A DNA stretch of 64,000 nt from an uncultured Pelagibacteraceae bacterium (GTDB lineage: Bacteria > Pseudomonadota > Alphaproteobacteria > Pelagibacterales > Pelagibacteraceae): the NCBI GenBank assembly GCA_902521805.1, contig CABYTL010000003.1, positions 1 through 64,000 on the forward strand, given 5' to 3'. This document shows, piece by piece, positions 9,857 through 20,651 of the stretch; position 1 is the stretch's first letter, and every line of letters starts with the position of its first letter. Made by a program: the position numbers and the translations under genes. The notes under the pieces were generated by a model. The model searched no databases, had not been told where the DNA came from, and was given only the letters and a program-made list of their open reading frames with translations.

Positions 9857-10587
9857 ATGATCTAAAAAATAAAAATATTATCGTGACTGGTTCCACAGGA
9901 GGAATAGGGAATTCAATAGTAAAAAAATTATATGAAAGTGAAGCGAATATTTTAGCTACAGGAACAAAAATAGAAAAACTAAATGAATTAAAAGATAAAT
10001 TTAAAAATATCAAAATACTTAAATTTGATATTTCTCAAAATGATAAAACAGAACAATTTATAGACGATGCGACATCAGAACTTGGTGGTTTAGATTGCAT
10101 TGTTAATAATGCCGGGGTTACTCAAGATAATTTGGCAATTAGAATGAATGTCGAGGAGTGGAAAAAAGTTATTGATATAAATTTAACATCCTCATTTTTA
10201 ATTTGTAAATATGCTATAAAGAAAATGCTTAAGAATAAATCGGGAAAAATTGTAAATATTACCTCAGTAGTAGGTCACACTGGAAATTTAGGCCAAGCAA
10301 ATTATACAGCTTCAAAAGCTGGTATTGTTGCAATGTCAAAGAGTTTAGCCATAGAGTATGCAAAAAAAAATATAAATATTAATTGTATTTCTCCTGGTTT
10401 TATAAAAACAGCTATGACAGATAAAATTGAGGAGAAAATGAAAGATATAATAATTTCAAAAATTCCTTCAGCAAAATTGGGTGAACCGCAAGATATTGCT
10501 AATGCAGTCATTTTTTTAATTTCAAGCTATTCAGACTATATTAACGGTGAAACTTTGCATGTTAATGGTGGTATGTATATGGCTTGA
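9853..10587 (+). CDS. fabG: 3-oxoacyl-ACP reductase
   Basis: TGSTGGIGNSI, NNAGVTQDNL, NYTASKAGIVAMSKSLA, INGETLHVNGGMYMA. Confidence 0.95.
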   Translation: MNDLKNKNIIVTGSTGGIGNSIVKKLYESEANILATGTKIEKLNELKDKFKNIKILKFDISQNDKTEQFIDDATSELGGLDCIVNNAGVTQDNLAIRMNVEEWKKVIDINLTSSFLICKYAIKKMLKNKSGKIVNITSVVGHTGNLGQANYTASKAGIVAMSKSLAIEYAKKNININCISPGFIKTAMTDKIEEKMKDIIISKIPSAKLGEPQDIANAVIFLISSYSDYINGETLHVNGGMYMA

Positions 10588-10611
10588 CAAAATAAGTAAT
10601 TAAACTAATAA
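10584..10611 (+). promoter_or_regulatory. Putative sigma70 promoter for acpP (TTGACA-N16-TAATAA), -35 overlapping the fabG stop codon
   Basis: Consensus -35 TTGACA at 10584-10589, TAATAA at 10606-10611, 16-bp spacer, acpP ATG at 10636. Confidence 0.5.
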
Positions 10612-10635
10612 CGATTTTATAACAAAAGGATCAAA

Positions 10636-10875
10636 ATGTCAGAAGATGTTTCAAGCAAGGTAAAAAAAATAGTTGCAGACCATTTAGGAATTGATGAAGT
10701 AAAAGTAACTGAGGAATCTAGTTTCATAGATGACTTAGGTGCTGATAGTTTAGATACTGTTGAATTAGTCATGGCTTTTGAAGAGGAATTTGGTTCAGAA
10801 ATTTCTGATAGTGAAGCTGAAAAAATTTTAACTGTAGGTGATGCTATCAAATTTATCGAAGGCAAAGCTAATTAA
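10636..10875 (+). CDS. acpP: Acyl carrier protein
   Basis: [22 protein letters not shown]; 79 aa. Confidence 0.97.
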   Translation: MSEDVSSKVKKIVADHLGIDEVKVTEESSFIDDLGADSLDTVELVMAFEEEFGSEISDSEAEKILTVGDAIKFIEGKAN

Positions 10876-10886
10876 CAATTTCTTCA

Positions 10887-11519
10887 ATGCCCACTAAAAA
10901 TGATGGGATAATGGTAATTTTATCTTCTCCATCTGGAGCAGGCAAAACAACCTTAGTAAATCTTCTTTCTAAAGAAGATAATTTTAAAATTTCAATATCA
11001 CACACAACTAGACAACCCCGATTAAACGAAACACCAAATAAAGATTATTTTTTTGTTAACGATAAAGAATTTAAAAGGTTGATAAAAAATGAGGAATTTA
11101 TGGAGTATGCAAAAGTATTTGATAATTATTATGGAACTACAAGAACACCAGTTATTGAAAAACTTAACAAAGGTCAAAATGTATTATTTGATATTGATTG
11201 GCAGGGAGCCGATCAAATTAAGAATAAAAATCTAGATTACAAATTGATAACTTTTTTTATTTTACCACCTAGTAAAGAAATTTTATTTGAGAGATTATCG
11301 AATAGAGATATGAAAGACAAAGTAATAGTTGAGGAAAGAATGAAAGAATTTGAGAGAGATGTTTTACACTGGATTAATTATGACTATGTTGTAATAAACG
11401 ATAATTTGCAAGATTGTTATCGAAAAATTCACAATTTAATCAAAGCTGAAGTAAATAATGGTTCAAAAGATTATGATCCTAATTATATTAGAAATCATAT
11501 CGAAAAATTAACTAATTAA
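10887..11519 (+). CDS. gmk: Guanylate kinase
   Basis: [35 protein letters not shown]. Confidence 0.95.
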   Translation: MPTKNDGIMVILSSPSGAGKTTLVNLLSKEDNFKISISHTTRQPRLNETPNKDYFFVNDKEFKRLIKNEEFMEYAKVFDNYYGTTRTPVIEKLNKGQNVLFDIDWQGADQIKNKNLDYKLITFFILPPSKEILFERLSNRDMKDKVIVEERMKEFERDVLHWINYDYVVINDNLQDCYRKIHNLIKAEVNNGSKDYDPNYIRNHIEKLTN

Positions 11520-12296
11520 TTTTTCATATTCATGTGCAATTTTTAAGTAAGTATCTAAATTCAAGTTTTGGGGTCTTAAATTTAATCTAATATCAAGTTT
11601 TTCAGCTATTCTATTATTATCATTAAATATAAGATTATATGGTTTTTTTATCATTTTCCTTCTTTGTGAAAAAAATATTTTAGTTATTTTTTCTAAATTT
11701 GATGGGTTATTCAATTTAACAAAATTTTTTTTTATTTCAAAAAATAGAACTGTGCTATCAACCTTTGGTCGTGGAAAAAAACATGATGGTTTTACATCTA
11801 ATATTTTTTTTATATCAAGTTTCCAATTTGATAAAATAGATAATCTTCCATAATTTTTTGTATTAAATTTAGAAATAATTCTGTCTGCGACTTCTTTTTG
11901 AAACATTAAAATTAAATAGTCAAACCAAATATTTTTATCTTCAATATTAACAATCCATTTACACAATATTTCGGTTGATATATTATATGGAAGATTACCG
12001 AAAACTGTTAACTTTTGGTCATACAGAGAATTCTCATTAATTTCTAAAACGTCTTTGTTAATAATTGAAATTTGGCTACCAAATTTTTCATTAAGTAGTT
12101 TTGACAAATTCCCGTCTTTTTCAATCACCATTAATTTTTTTGGTGTTTTTTCTAAAATTTTTTTTGTGAGATTTCCAGTCCCAGGACCAACTTCTAAAAT
12201 GTTTCTATTATTTATGTTAATTACACTTAATATTTTATCAATAATATTATTATCAATTAAAAAATTTTGTCCTAAACTTTTTTTAGCCTTAATCAA
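11508..12296 (-). CDS. rsmA: 16S rRNA (adenine1518-N6/adenine1519-N6)-dimethyltransferase
   Basis: [43 protein letters not shown]. Confidence 0.95.
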   Translation of the reverse strand: MIKAKKSLGQNFLIDNNIIDKILSVININNRNILEVGPGTGNLTKKILEKTPKKLMVIEKDGNLSKLLNEKFGSQISIINKDVLEINENSLYDQKLTVFGNLPYNISTEILCKWIVNIEDKNIWFDYLILMFQKEVADRIISKFNTKNYGRLSILSNWKLDIKKILDVKPSCFFPRPKVDSTVLFFEIKKNFVKLNNPSNLEKITKIFFSQRRKMIKKPYNLIFNDNNRIAEKLDIRLNLRPQNLNLDTYLKIAHEYEKLIS

Positions 12297-13254
12297 CGTG
12301 TTCTAAAAAGTTAATTGCTTTAACTAAGCTATTTGGGCTAGAGATGTTTTTTCCGACCATTTTATGATTTGGTCCGTGGTCAGGAGTAACTCTTAAAAAT
12401 GGTAATCCCATGGTTATATTTATTGCATCAAACTCGAATAAAGATTTCATGGGAGTTAATACTTGATCGTGATACATACCTAAAATCACATCAAATTTTT
12501 CTCTATTTTTTTTTAAAAATATTGTATCTGCAGGATATGGACCTTTAACTTTAATACCTTTAGTTTTTTGCGAATTAATTGCCTTTAAAACAATTTTTTC
12601 ATCTTCATTAAATTTTAAAATGCTCTCACAATGGGGGTTCATACCTGTTACACCAATGTTAGGTTTAAATTTTAATTTTTTTAAGTAGAATTTATCTAAT
12701 AAATTTATTTTTTCCTCAATTTTTTTTTGTGTAATATTTTTTGCAACTAATTTAATTGGCAGGTGAGTTGTTAGGGGACATACGGATAAATCTTTGTTAT
12801 AAATCAACATTCCTATTTTTTTTACCTTACATTTGTATGAAAAAAACTCTGTTACTCCAAGAAATTTTCTTTTTAAGAAAGAGGTTTTATTTACAGGACC
12901 ATTAATTATTTTATCAGAATACTTACCACTCACTAATTTAAGAGCTAAATTGAAAGAATTAATTAAATATTTATTTGTAAGATATGTATCAAATTTATTG
13001 TTAATTTTTTTACATTCAATATCTATTAAATTTATACATTTATTATCAATTTTATATTTTTTTAATTTTTTTAATTCTAAAACTCTTAACTTTTTTTTAA
13101 AATTATTTTTTTTTATTTGAGTTATCAATATTTTTTTACAACAAATTAAAATTAACGGAGATTTATAAATTTTATTTTTAATAGTTTTGAAGAAAATTTC
13201 TAAAAAAATACTATTGGGCTCACCCGCAACAATTATGATAGGTTTATTTTTCAT
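12289..13254 (-). CDS. pdxA: 4-hydroxythreonine-4-phosphate dehydrogenase
   Basis: GVTGMNPHCES, GPYPADTIF, GMYHDQVLTPMK, TPDHG. Confidence 0.92.
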   Translation of the reverse strand: MKNKPIIIVAGEPNSIFLEIFFKTIKNKIYKSPLILICCKKILITQIKKNNFKKKLRVLELKKLKKYKIDNKCINLIDIECKKINNKFDTYLTNKYLINSFNLALKLVSGKYSDKIINGPVNKTSFLKRKFLGVTEFFSYKCKVKKIGMLIYNKDLSVCPLTTHLPIKLVAKNITQKKIEEKINLLDKFYLKKLKFKPNIGVTGMNPHCESILKFNEDEKIVLKAINSQKTKGIKVKGPYPADTIFLKKNREKFDVILGMYHDQVLTPMKSLFEFDAINITMGLPFLRVTPDHGPNHKMVGKNISSPNSLVKAINFLEHVD

Positions 13255-14176
13255 TAATTGAATAATTTTTTTTTGTTTTGTTAAAAAAAATTCTCGAAAA
13301 TTTTTCTAGTTTTTTATTTCTTTCTACCTGTAAAATTTTTTGAAATTCTTTTTTTCTATCAATATTATCTTTTACTATTTTTATTTCATCTATTCTTAAT
13401 ATGATAAAATTGTTTTCTAATTTAATTACATCAGTATACTCATTTACTTCAAGTTTTTTAATTTTATCATATATTTTTTTTGAGAGAGATTCTTCTTTAA
13501 TCCATCCTACTTTACCACCAAATTTTGAACTTTCAGAAATACTATATAAATTTGCAGTATTATCGAAACCGATCTCCTCAATACTTTTTTGTATTTTGAT
13601 GATTGTATTATCTATATTTTCATTAATATCTTTTTTAAAAACTATCTCAGACAGAAAAAATTCTTTTGTTTTTTTATTTTCTAATTTATTTATTTTTTGA
13701 ATTAATTTTTCTTCATTAATAACAACTTGATTATTAAATCTATTAAATATTAGTTCATTCCAAAAAATCTCTATTTTTATCTTTAGTTTAATCTCGTCAA
13801 GGGAATAAGTTTCATTTATTAAAAGGTCATCTTTAAAAGACTTTTTATCTTCATATCCTAATTTTATAAGTAAATTAGTAAGCTGATCATCTACAAATAA
13901 ATTTTCTTTTTCTAAACTAAAAAATTTTGAAATTTCTTTTTTTTTAATTATTTCTTTAATTAATGATTGTTTTGCAAGATTTGATATTTGATTAATATCC
14001 AAATTTTTTAAATTTGGGTTTAATACTTTTAAATATCTACTCTCTCTTAATACATCATAATTTGTTATAATCTCATTCTCAACTGATGCAATAATATTGA
14101 TTTTTGCAAATGATATCACAATCATTGACAAATAAATTGATATTATTAAATAAATTAATTTAAAAATTTTTTTCAT
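13244..14176 (-). CDS. surA: SurA-like periplasmic peptidyl-prolyl isomerase/chaperone
   Basis: N-terminal signal, SurA N-like ENEIITNYDVLRESRYL, degenerate parvulin GGKVGWIKEESL; between lptD and pdxA. Confidence 0.78.
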   Translation of the reverse strand: MKKIFKLIYLIISIYLSMIVISFAKINIIASVENEIITNYDVLRESRYLKVLNPNLKNLDINQISNLAKQSLIKEIIKKKEISKFFSLEKENLFVDDQLTNLLIKLGYEDKKSFKDDLLINETYSLDEIKLKIKIEIFWNELIFNRFNNQVVINEEKLIQKINKLENKKTKEFFLSEIVFKKDINENIDNTIIKIQKSIEEIGFDNTANLYSISESSKFGGKVGWIKEESLSKKIYDKIKKLEVNEYTDVIKLENNFIILRIDEIKIVKDNIDRKKEFQKILQVERNKKLEKFSRIFFNKTKKNYSINEK

Positions 14177-14183
14177 TAATTTA

Positions 14184-16574
14184 TTAAAAATTTGAACTAT
14201 CGTTCTTATTAAAAGGTATAATAGTTAATTTTAAAAATATACTTTCGTCTGGTTTAATATCTCTGTCACTATAGTATTCTTTATTATATTCAAGTGATGC
14301 AGATAAACAATCATTTTTATATTGATAAGCCAAATTATAATACTCAGTTAAATCAATAGTTTTATTTCTTCTAGTTGAAAATGAGAGCATATTTGAGTCG
14401 TCTAATAATAATTTTGTTGTATTTGTTATATAAGAATTATTATTCTTTGATGAATTGTTTTGATTAAGGTAATCAAAACTTGTTATCAAATTATTAATTT
14501 TAATTTCAGTTGATAAATTTTCGTAATTGATATCAGTTAAATTATTTTTCAAAGAAGAGCTATATTTAAGTAATAAATTATCTGAGGGTTTATAAGCTAG
14601 TTCACTTAAAATACTGGAAGTTTTTTGTCCTATTTGGCTATTTCGAGGTAAATCTTTGTTATCTTTTAATCTAAGGTTGTTGGCTATTTTAAGGTTGAAT
14701 ATTTCTTTCAAAGTCTCTTTCTCCAAAATTGTAAAATCATTTCCATAAGTTAAAGATAGGCCACCTTCAAGTGTATCTTTTTTTGTCAAACGGTCTAAGG
14801 AAAAGACATTATTTACATCTATTTTGTTATCATCATTTCGATAATCTTTCGTATGAGAAGGTGATAATTTTAATGCAAATTTAGGATTAAGTATTTTTTT
14901 ATAATTTTTATTTTCTTTTATCAAAGGCATTGATGAATTTATTTGAATTAAACCTGATAAATTAGTATTTTCCTTATTTTTATATAATTTTGAATTTTGT
15001 GCATCTGTATTAGAATTTTTTATAATAAACTCATAGTTGCTATATAATCCAGCTTTAGTTATTTTTGGACTTGATTTAAAAATCAAATCATTAATATTAA
15101 TTTTTTCAAAAACATTTGTGTTATAATTCTGTGCTAATGCTTGAGATTTGAAAGTGAAATCTCCTATCAAACTAGTTTTGTTATCTAATAATTTTGTAAA
15201 ATTTATTTTAGGAATTATATACTCGAAACGGTCAGACTCATCTTTATTCAAATCCTCATATACTATACTTTCAAATGTGGCTGATGTTTTACTTGCAGAT
15301 AAATCTATTTTAGCAGAATTTTCTAAAACATTTCTATCATTGATTAAACTAGTTTTAATATTATTCTTTTTTAGATAGGTATCTTTTGAAGTGGTTTGGA
15401 TTTTCAAATCAAAATTACTGTCAATAAAATTATCTAGGTTAAAACTTCTGTCGTATTTATAAAAAAAATGGCTTCTAAGCTTTTTATTATCATCAACTTT
15501 CAAGCTAAAATCAGAAATATGGTTACTTTTGTAATTTGCTTGCCTATATTCTGTTTGGAGTAAAATTTCCTCGTGGTCGTAGAATCTAGGAGAAAAAGTA
15601 GCGTCCTTGTTATCTGAAATAGCTAAATAATAGGGCAACGTTATGAAATTTTTTCTTTTAGAAGAATTTTTTAAAGAAGGGGCCAGGAAGCCTGATTTCC
15701 TGTTAACTGTTGGATCGGGGTGATGGAACCTTGGAAAATAAATTATAGGTTTGTCATATATTTTTAAAAAAGCATTTTCGTATTTTATAATTTTATTCTT
15801 TTTATCATGTTCAATTTTTTTTGCTGATAGTTCCCAGGGCGGACATCCATCTCTTTTTTTACATGTGGTAAATACACCTTTTGTAATCTCTGTGATATTT
15901 TTATTATCCTTAATGCTATTCCCTTTTAATCTTGGCTGATTATTTTTATTAAATGTTTTATTATCTAAATTTATTGATACATCTTTACCGAAAAGATTAT
16001 TAGTTTTAGTATTTATAAAAGCTAATGAAGTTTTGAGTTTATTATCATTTTTATCAGTTAAATGAAGATTTTTAATTTTTAATAAATTTTTATTTAACTT
16101 ATATTCAAAACTATCAACAACTAAATTATTCCCAAAATTATCATCAATAACAGAATTAGATAATGAAAAAAGAATGTTTTCAGCATAATTAAAAACTATT
16201 TTCTTTGAATTGATTTTTATATTTTTATTCTTTTCTTTCGCTTCAATTTTCCCGAAGGCTTCAAATAACTGTTTTTTTTCATTAATTACTCCATTTTCAA
16301 ACTTGATTTGTAAACTATTTGATTTATTTAAAATTATTCCATTGCCTTTTATTTTTAAAATTTTACTTTCAACTATGTATTGAAAATTATCAGCAATAAT
16401 TTCTAAATTTTTATCGTTTGAAATTGCCTTACCATTATTAGCTATAATTATATTTCCTTCATCAATAACTTCTATTGTCTTTGTCTTAAAGATAAAAGTC
16501 TGATTATCAGCATGAGTTATACTTACAGTAAAAGTAAATAAAATTAAGCTAAGAAAAAAAATTTTATTTTTCAT
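14184..16574 (-). CDS. lptD: LPS assembly outer membrane protein LptD
   Basis: Signal peptide, OstA-type N-terminus, CPPWELSAKKIEHDKKNK, PRFHHPDPTVNRKSGFLAPS, C-terminal beta-barrel-like sequence. Confidence 0.9.
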   Translation of the reverse strand: MKNKIFFLSLILFTFTVSITHADNQTFIFKTKTIEVIDEGNIIIANNGKAISNDKNLEIIADNFQYIVESKILKIKGNGIILNKSNSLQIKFENGVINEKKQLFEAFGKIEAKEKNKNIKINSKKIVFNYAENILFSLSNSVIDDNFGNNLVVDSFEYKLNKNLLKIKNLHLTDKNDNKLKTSLAFINTKTNNLFGKDVSINLDNKTFNKNNQPRLKGNSIKDNKNITEITKGVFTTCKKRDGCPPWELSAKKIEHDKKNKIIKYENAFLKIYDKPIIYFPRFHHPDPTVNRKSGFLAPSLKNSSKRKNFITLPYYLAISDNKDATFSPRFYDHEEILLQTEYRQANYKSNHISDFSLKVDDNKKLRSHFFYKYDRSFNLDNFIDSNFDLKIQTTSKDTYLKKNNIKTSLINDRNVLENSAKIDLSASKTSATFESIVYEDLNKDESDRFEYIIPKINFTKLLDNKTSLIGDFTFKSQALAQNYNTNVFEKININDLIFKSSPKITKAGLYSNYEFIIKNSNTDAQNSKLYKNKENTNLSGLIQINSSMPLIKENKNYKKILNPKFALKLSPSHTKDYRNDDNKIDVNNVFSLDRLTKKDTLEGGLSLTYGNDFTILEKETLKEIFNLKIANNLRLKDNKDLPRNSQIGQKTSSILSELAYKPSDNLLLKYSSSLKNNLTDINYENLSTEIKINNLITSFDYLNQNNSSKNNNSYITNTTKLLLDDSNMLSFSTRRNKTIDLTEYYNLAYQYKNDCLSASLEYNKEYYSDRDIKPDESIFLKLTIIPFNKNDSSNF

Positions 16575-17643
16575 TAATATTAATTAAACCTATAATTGAA
16601 ATTAGTGACATAATCAAAACTGGAAATAAAACAGACATATGTACAGGTATTTTTCCACTATTTCCTAAAGAAGAAAAAAAGAACATCAAATAATAGATTA
16701 AGACTGAAATTAAAAAGCCTATCGTGATGTGAAGAATTACTGAGTCTTTTTTTGTCATACTAAACATTATTATTGCAGATAAGATTGATAAGATTCCATA
16801 TATCAGTGGAGTAGTTGCGAGTTTTAGTAAATGAATAAAAATTTCATCAGAGGAATAACCTAATCTTTCATAATCCTTTTTTAAATCAAAAAGTTTAAAA
16901 ATATCCAAAGTAGTTACATTTGAAAAAAGATTATTTATTTTTTCATAATTAAAATTTGTTTCAATGGTCATAGGATTTTTACTTGCTGTTGTTAAATTTT
17001 CTTTTGTTATCATTGGGTCGTAAATAATCCATTTGTTATTTTCAATATTAATTTTTTTGGATTGTATTACTCTTAATAAGATAAAATTTTCATCAAATTC
17101 ACTTATTATTGATTGAGAAATAAAGTTCTCTTTAATATACCTTGATTTGATAATATATTTCTTATCATACACTTCATCTTTAATCCACAAGCCACTTTTT
17201 GTAACCATTGCTAGATATTTGTTGTCATCTGATAGATCGTTTTTTATGTTAGAGTAATAAAATTTTAGGTTAGATGATATATTGTAAAAAATAAAAATAT
17301 TAAATATTCCAATTGTTATTCCTAATATAAAAATTATTTTTATAATAGAAAAGTTTGTTAATGTATTTGTTTTCAGCAAATTTAATTCGTCTTTTTTAAA
17401 CAAATCATAAAATAAAAATTGAGTTGCAAGTAAAAATATGAATGGAAAAATTTCAAATAATGTAATTGGTGCATTTAATAATGTTAAAAAATAGGGATAT
17501 ATAAAGTTAATATCCAAATCTTTTGTAAAAGATATTTCCTCTAAACTCCCCAAAATAACAGTTAACGAAAAAAAGATTAATGTTATTAGTATAAACTTCT
17601 GTAAAAAATTCCTGATTATATATTTCTGATAAACTTTAAGCAT
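16564..17643 (-). CDS. lptG: LPS export permease LptG (YjgP/YjgQ family)
   Basis: Six-TM architecture, upstream of lptD, paired with lptF. Confidence 0.85.
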   Translation of the reverse strand: MLKVYQKYIIRNFLQKFILITLIFFSLTVILGSLEEISFTKDLDINFIYPYFLTLLNAPITLFEIFPFIFLLATQFLFYDLFKKDELNLLKTNTLTNFSIIKIIFILGITIGIFNIFIFYNISSNLKFYYSNIKNDLSDDNKYLAMVTKSGLWIKDEVYDKKYIIKSRYIKENFISQSIISEFDENFILLRVIQSKKINIENNKWIIYDPMITKENLTTASKNPMTIETNFNYEKINNLFSNVTTLDIFKLFDLKKDYERLGYSSDEIFIHLLKLATTPLIYGILSILSAIIMFSMTKKDSVILHITIGFLISVLIYYLMFFFSSLGNSGKIPVHMSVLFPVLIMSLISIIGLININEK

Positions 17644-18730
17644 TATTAGTTTTTAAGTAAGTAAAAAAATAAAAAATTGTAAATAAAATAAATGGTGTAA
17701 AAAAATATATCAATAATGAAATATTAGATGATGTTGAGTATCTAAGAGAAGTTTCTGAAATTACTATAATTAGTAAAATAATAAGAAATATATATTTTTT
17801 TGTTTTTTCATAATTTGGATTATATTTTCCAGATATAAGTAAGAAACAACATAAAATAGATATTAAAGGAATATACACTGGTTTGAAAAACCTTTTTAAT
17901 AATTCTTGTTTTGTCTCATTAAGCAAATTATCGTGTTCACATCTTTGTTTATTAATACTCTTATCAAATAAACAACTTAACAAGTGTATAGAGCTTATCT
18001 CTTGAATTTTTGGTTTCGTAATTGTATTAGAGTCAAATGACTGTAAATTAAAATCAATTTGATCAAATTCAAATGTATTAATCCTTTCATTATCGATATT
18101 AATCACCTTACCATCAAAAAGAACAAATTTTTTTCTTTGTTTCTCGGAAATTATAATTCCACTTTTTGCATGGATCATTCTTGAATAACCTTTTGTAGAG
18201 TCATCTATAAAGATATTAGAAAAATTTTCTGAATTTTTTTCTTCAATAAAAATTGTTAATCCTTTTACTGCATTTATAAATTTTCCTTCCTTAATCAAAC
18301 TGGTAAAAAAATCAATGTTAGAGTTTTTTAAAAGATTTCTTGCTTTAAGTTGAGATGAGGGTGATAAATATGAGCCAAGCCAAATTTGAAAACACATGAG
18401 AATTATAGAAGAAATTAATATAATGTTTACAAACTTAATTTTGCTTACTCCATTAATCCAAAAAATATTTAATTCATTATTAACTTCATATTTAATTATT
18501 GTGAAAAATAATGAAATAAAAAACATAAAGGGAAGAATTCTGTGGATTATTTTTGGAAAATTTAAAAAAGTGTAAGCAAAATAAACTTTTAAACCATGCC
18601 CATCTTCAGAGACAAAATCAAAATAATTGACTGCTTGTAAAGTCCAAACTATAAGACCCATTATAAAGATTGATGCAATAAAGAAGGATAGTACGTCTAA
18701 GATAAATTTTTTAAATATTAATTTTTTCAT
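17636..18730 (-). CDS. lptF: LPS export permease LptF (YjgP/YjgQ family)
   Basis: Six-TM architecture, LKARNLL, divergent from pepA as in other alphaproteobacteria. Confidence 0.85.
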   Translation of the reverse strand: MKKLIFKKFILDVLSFFIASIFIMGLIVWTLQAVNYFDFVSEDGHGLKVYFAYTFLNFPKIIHRILPFMFFISLFFTIIKYEVNNELNIFWINGVSKIKFVNIILISSIILMCFQIWLGSYLSPSSQLKARNLLKNSNIDFFTSLIKEGKFINAVKGLTIFIEEKNSENFSNIFIDDSTKGYSRMIHAKSGIIISEKQRKKFVLFDGKVINIDNERINTFEFDQIDFNLQSFDSNTITKPKIQEISSIHLLSCLFDKSINKQRCEHDNLLNETKQELLKRFFKPVYIPLISILCCFLLISGKYNPNYEKTKKYIFLIILLIIVISETSLRYSTSSNISLLIYFFTPFILFTIFYFFTYLKTNNA

Positions 18731-18739
18731 TGAAATTCT

Positions 18740-18777
18740 AATCTATATACATATATACCACTCATCTCATATAGATT
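18740..18777. promoter_or_regulatory. Inverted repeat AATCTATAT-N20-ATATAGATT in the lptF/pepA divergent intergenic region
   Basis: Perfect 9-bp arms at 18740-18748 and 18769-18777. Confidence 0.45.
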
Positions 18778-18790
18778 GAATTTAAAATTT

Positions 18791-20248
18791 ATGACTGTTC
18801 ATATTAATTATAAAAATAGCGCTATAAAAAAAACTGCTAATAATCTTATCCTATTTGTAGGAGATAATTTTGATATAAGTGGTGTAAAAAAAGTAATTAC
18901 AAGTAGTGAATTTTCATATATCTCGGAATTACTTAAAAATAGTGACCTTAAAAAAGATGTTCTTTTTTTTGAAATTAATTCAAAAAGAACAATTTTTTTA
19001 ATTCCCATAAAAAAAAACCTGATAATTTCTGATATTGAAAATTTAGGGGCCAAATTTCATAATTATATTAATTATGATAAGAAAAGTAATTATATAATAA
19101 ATTCTGATACAGCAAATAGTAAAATTGAAAATTTTTTAGGATATTTTTTGCATGGATTAAAATTGAAGTCTTATGAATTTAATATTTATAAATCAAAAAA
19201 GAAAAAACATGTTGTGGTAATAGATGTTATTGGGATTAAAAATAAAATATCAACTCAAAATCAATTAAGATTTAAAGCTTTAGAGGAAGGTACTTTTTTC
19301 ACTAGAGATTTAGTTTCCGAACCTGGGAATGTATTACATCCAGATGAGTATGCCAAAAGATTAAACTCTCTTAAAAAAAATGGATTAAAAGTTAAAATAT
19401 ATAATACAAAAAAATTAAAAAAATTAGGAATGAATGCTTTACTGGGTGTAGGTCAGGGCAGTGTAAGAGGATCATATTTAGTTACTATTGAGTGGAATGG
19501 TAAAAATAAAAATTCTAAACCTCTGGCTTTTGTGGGAAAAGGAGTATGTTTTGATACTGGAGGATATTCACTTAAGCCTGCAAAATTTATGGAAGACATG
19601 ACTTATGATATGGCAGGTTCAGCTACAGTTGTTGGTTTAATGAAAAACTTAGCAATTAGAAAAGCCAAAATAAACGCAGTTGGGGTTGTTGGTCTTGTAG
19701 AAAACATGGTAAGTGGAAATGCTCAAAGACCTGGAGATATAGTTAAATCTTACAGTGGTAAAACAATTGAAATTTTAAATACTGATGCTGAGGGAAGATT
19801 AGTTTTAGCAGATGCTCTTACTTTTACAGAAAAAAAATTTAAACCACAATTTATTGTTGATCTAGCAACTTTGACTGGTGCTATCATAGTTTCATTGGGA
19901 TCTGAGTATGCTGGTCTTTTTTCTAACAACAATAAATTATCAAAACAATTATTAGATTCAGGAGAAAAAGTTCAAGAAAAATTATGGAGAATGCCTTTAC
20001 ACGAAAATTATGATAAATTAATTAATTCGAAAAATGCAGATATGCAAAATATAAATTATGTTGGCGGAGCAGGGTCTACCACTGCTGCCCAATTTCTTCA
20101 AAGATTTATTCTCAATAAAACTCCTTGGGCTCACCTTGATATAGCTGGAATGGCTTTTTCAAAATACGGAGGTGCTTTAAATTCAGGTGGAGCAACAGGT
20201 TATGGAGTTAAATTATTAAATCAATTAATTGAAGATGATTATGAGTAA
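18791..20248 (+). CDS. pepA: Leucyl aminopeptidase (M17)
   Basis: VGKGVCFDTGGYSLKPA, NTDAEGRLVLADAL; start moved to ATG 18791 from the track's TTG at 18776. Confidence 0.95.
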   Translation: MTVHINYKNSAIKKTANNLILFVGDNFDISGVKKVITSSEFSYISELLKNSDLKKDVLFFEINSKRTIFLIPIKKNLIISDIENLGAKFHNYINYDKKSNYIINSDTANSKIENFLGYFLHGLKLKSYEFNIYKSKKKKHVVVIDVIGIKNKISTQNQLRFKALEEGTFFTRDLVSEPGNVLHPDEYAKRLNSLKKNGLKVKIYNTKKLKKLGMNALLGVGQGSVRGSYLVTIEWNGKNKNSKPLAFVGKGVCFDTGGYSLKPAKFMEDMTYDMAGSATVVGLMKNLAIRKAKINAVGVVGLVENMVSGNAQRPGDIVKSYSGKTIEILNTDAEGRLVLADALTFTEKKFKPQFIVDLATLTGAIIVSLGSEYAGLFSNNNKLSKQLLDSGEKVQEKLWRMPLHENYDKLINSKNADMQNINYVGGAGSTTAAQFLQRFILNKTPWAHLDIAGMAFSKYGGALNSGGATGYGVKLLNQLIEDDYE

Positions 20249-20651
20249 TTTTGAACAAACACTCTCGATTATTAAACCTGATGCTGTAGAGCGAAATCTT
20301 GACAATGAAATTAAAGAGTTGTTTAAAAATAAAGGGTTTAAAATTGTCAAAGAAAAGAAGATCCAAATAGATAAAACAGAAGCTGAAAGTTTTTATAAAA
20401 TTCATGAAACGAAGCCATTTTATAACGATTTATGTGAGTATTTGTCGTCTGGCCCAATTATTGTTATGATTTTAGAGAAGAATAACGCAGTTTTAGCAAA
20501 TAGAGATTTGATGGGCGCAACTAATCCAAAAGATGCAATTGAAGGAACTATTAGAAAAAAATATGGAATATCAATAGATAAGAATTCAGTTCATGGATCA
20601 GACAGCTTAGAAAATGCAAAAATAGAAATTGATTTCTTTTTTAAAGATTAA
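20241..20651 (+). CDS. ndk: Nucleoside diphosphate kinase
   Basis: QTLSIIKPDAVERN, GATNPKDAIEGTIRKKYG, NSVHGSDSLENA; start MSNFEQ at 20241. Confidence 0.96.
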   Translation: MSNFEQTLSIIKPDAVERNLDNEIKELFKNKGFKIVKEKKIQIDKTEAESFYKIHETKPFYNDLCEYLSSGPIIVMILEKNNAVLANRDLMGATNPKDAIEGTIRKKYGISIDKNSVHGSDSLENAKIEIDFFFKD

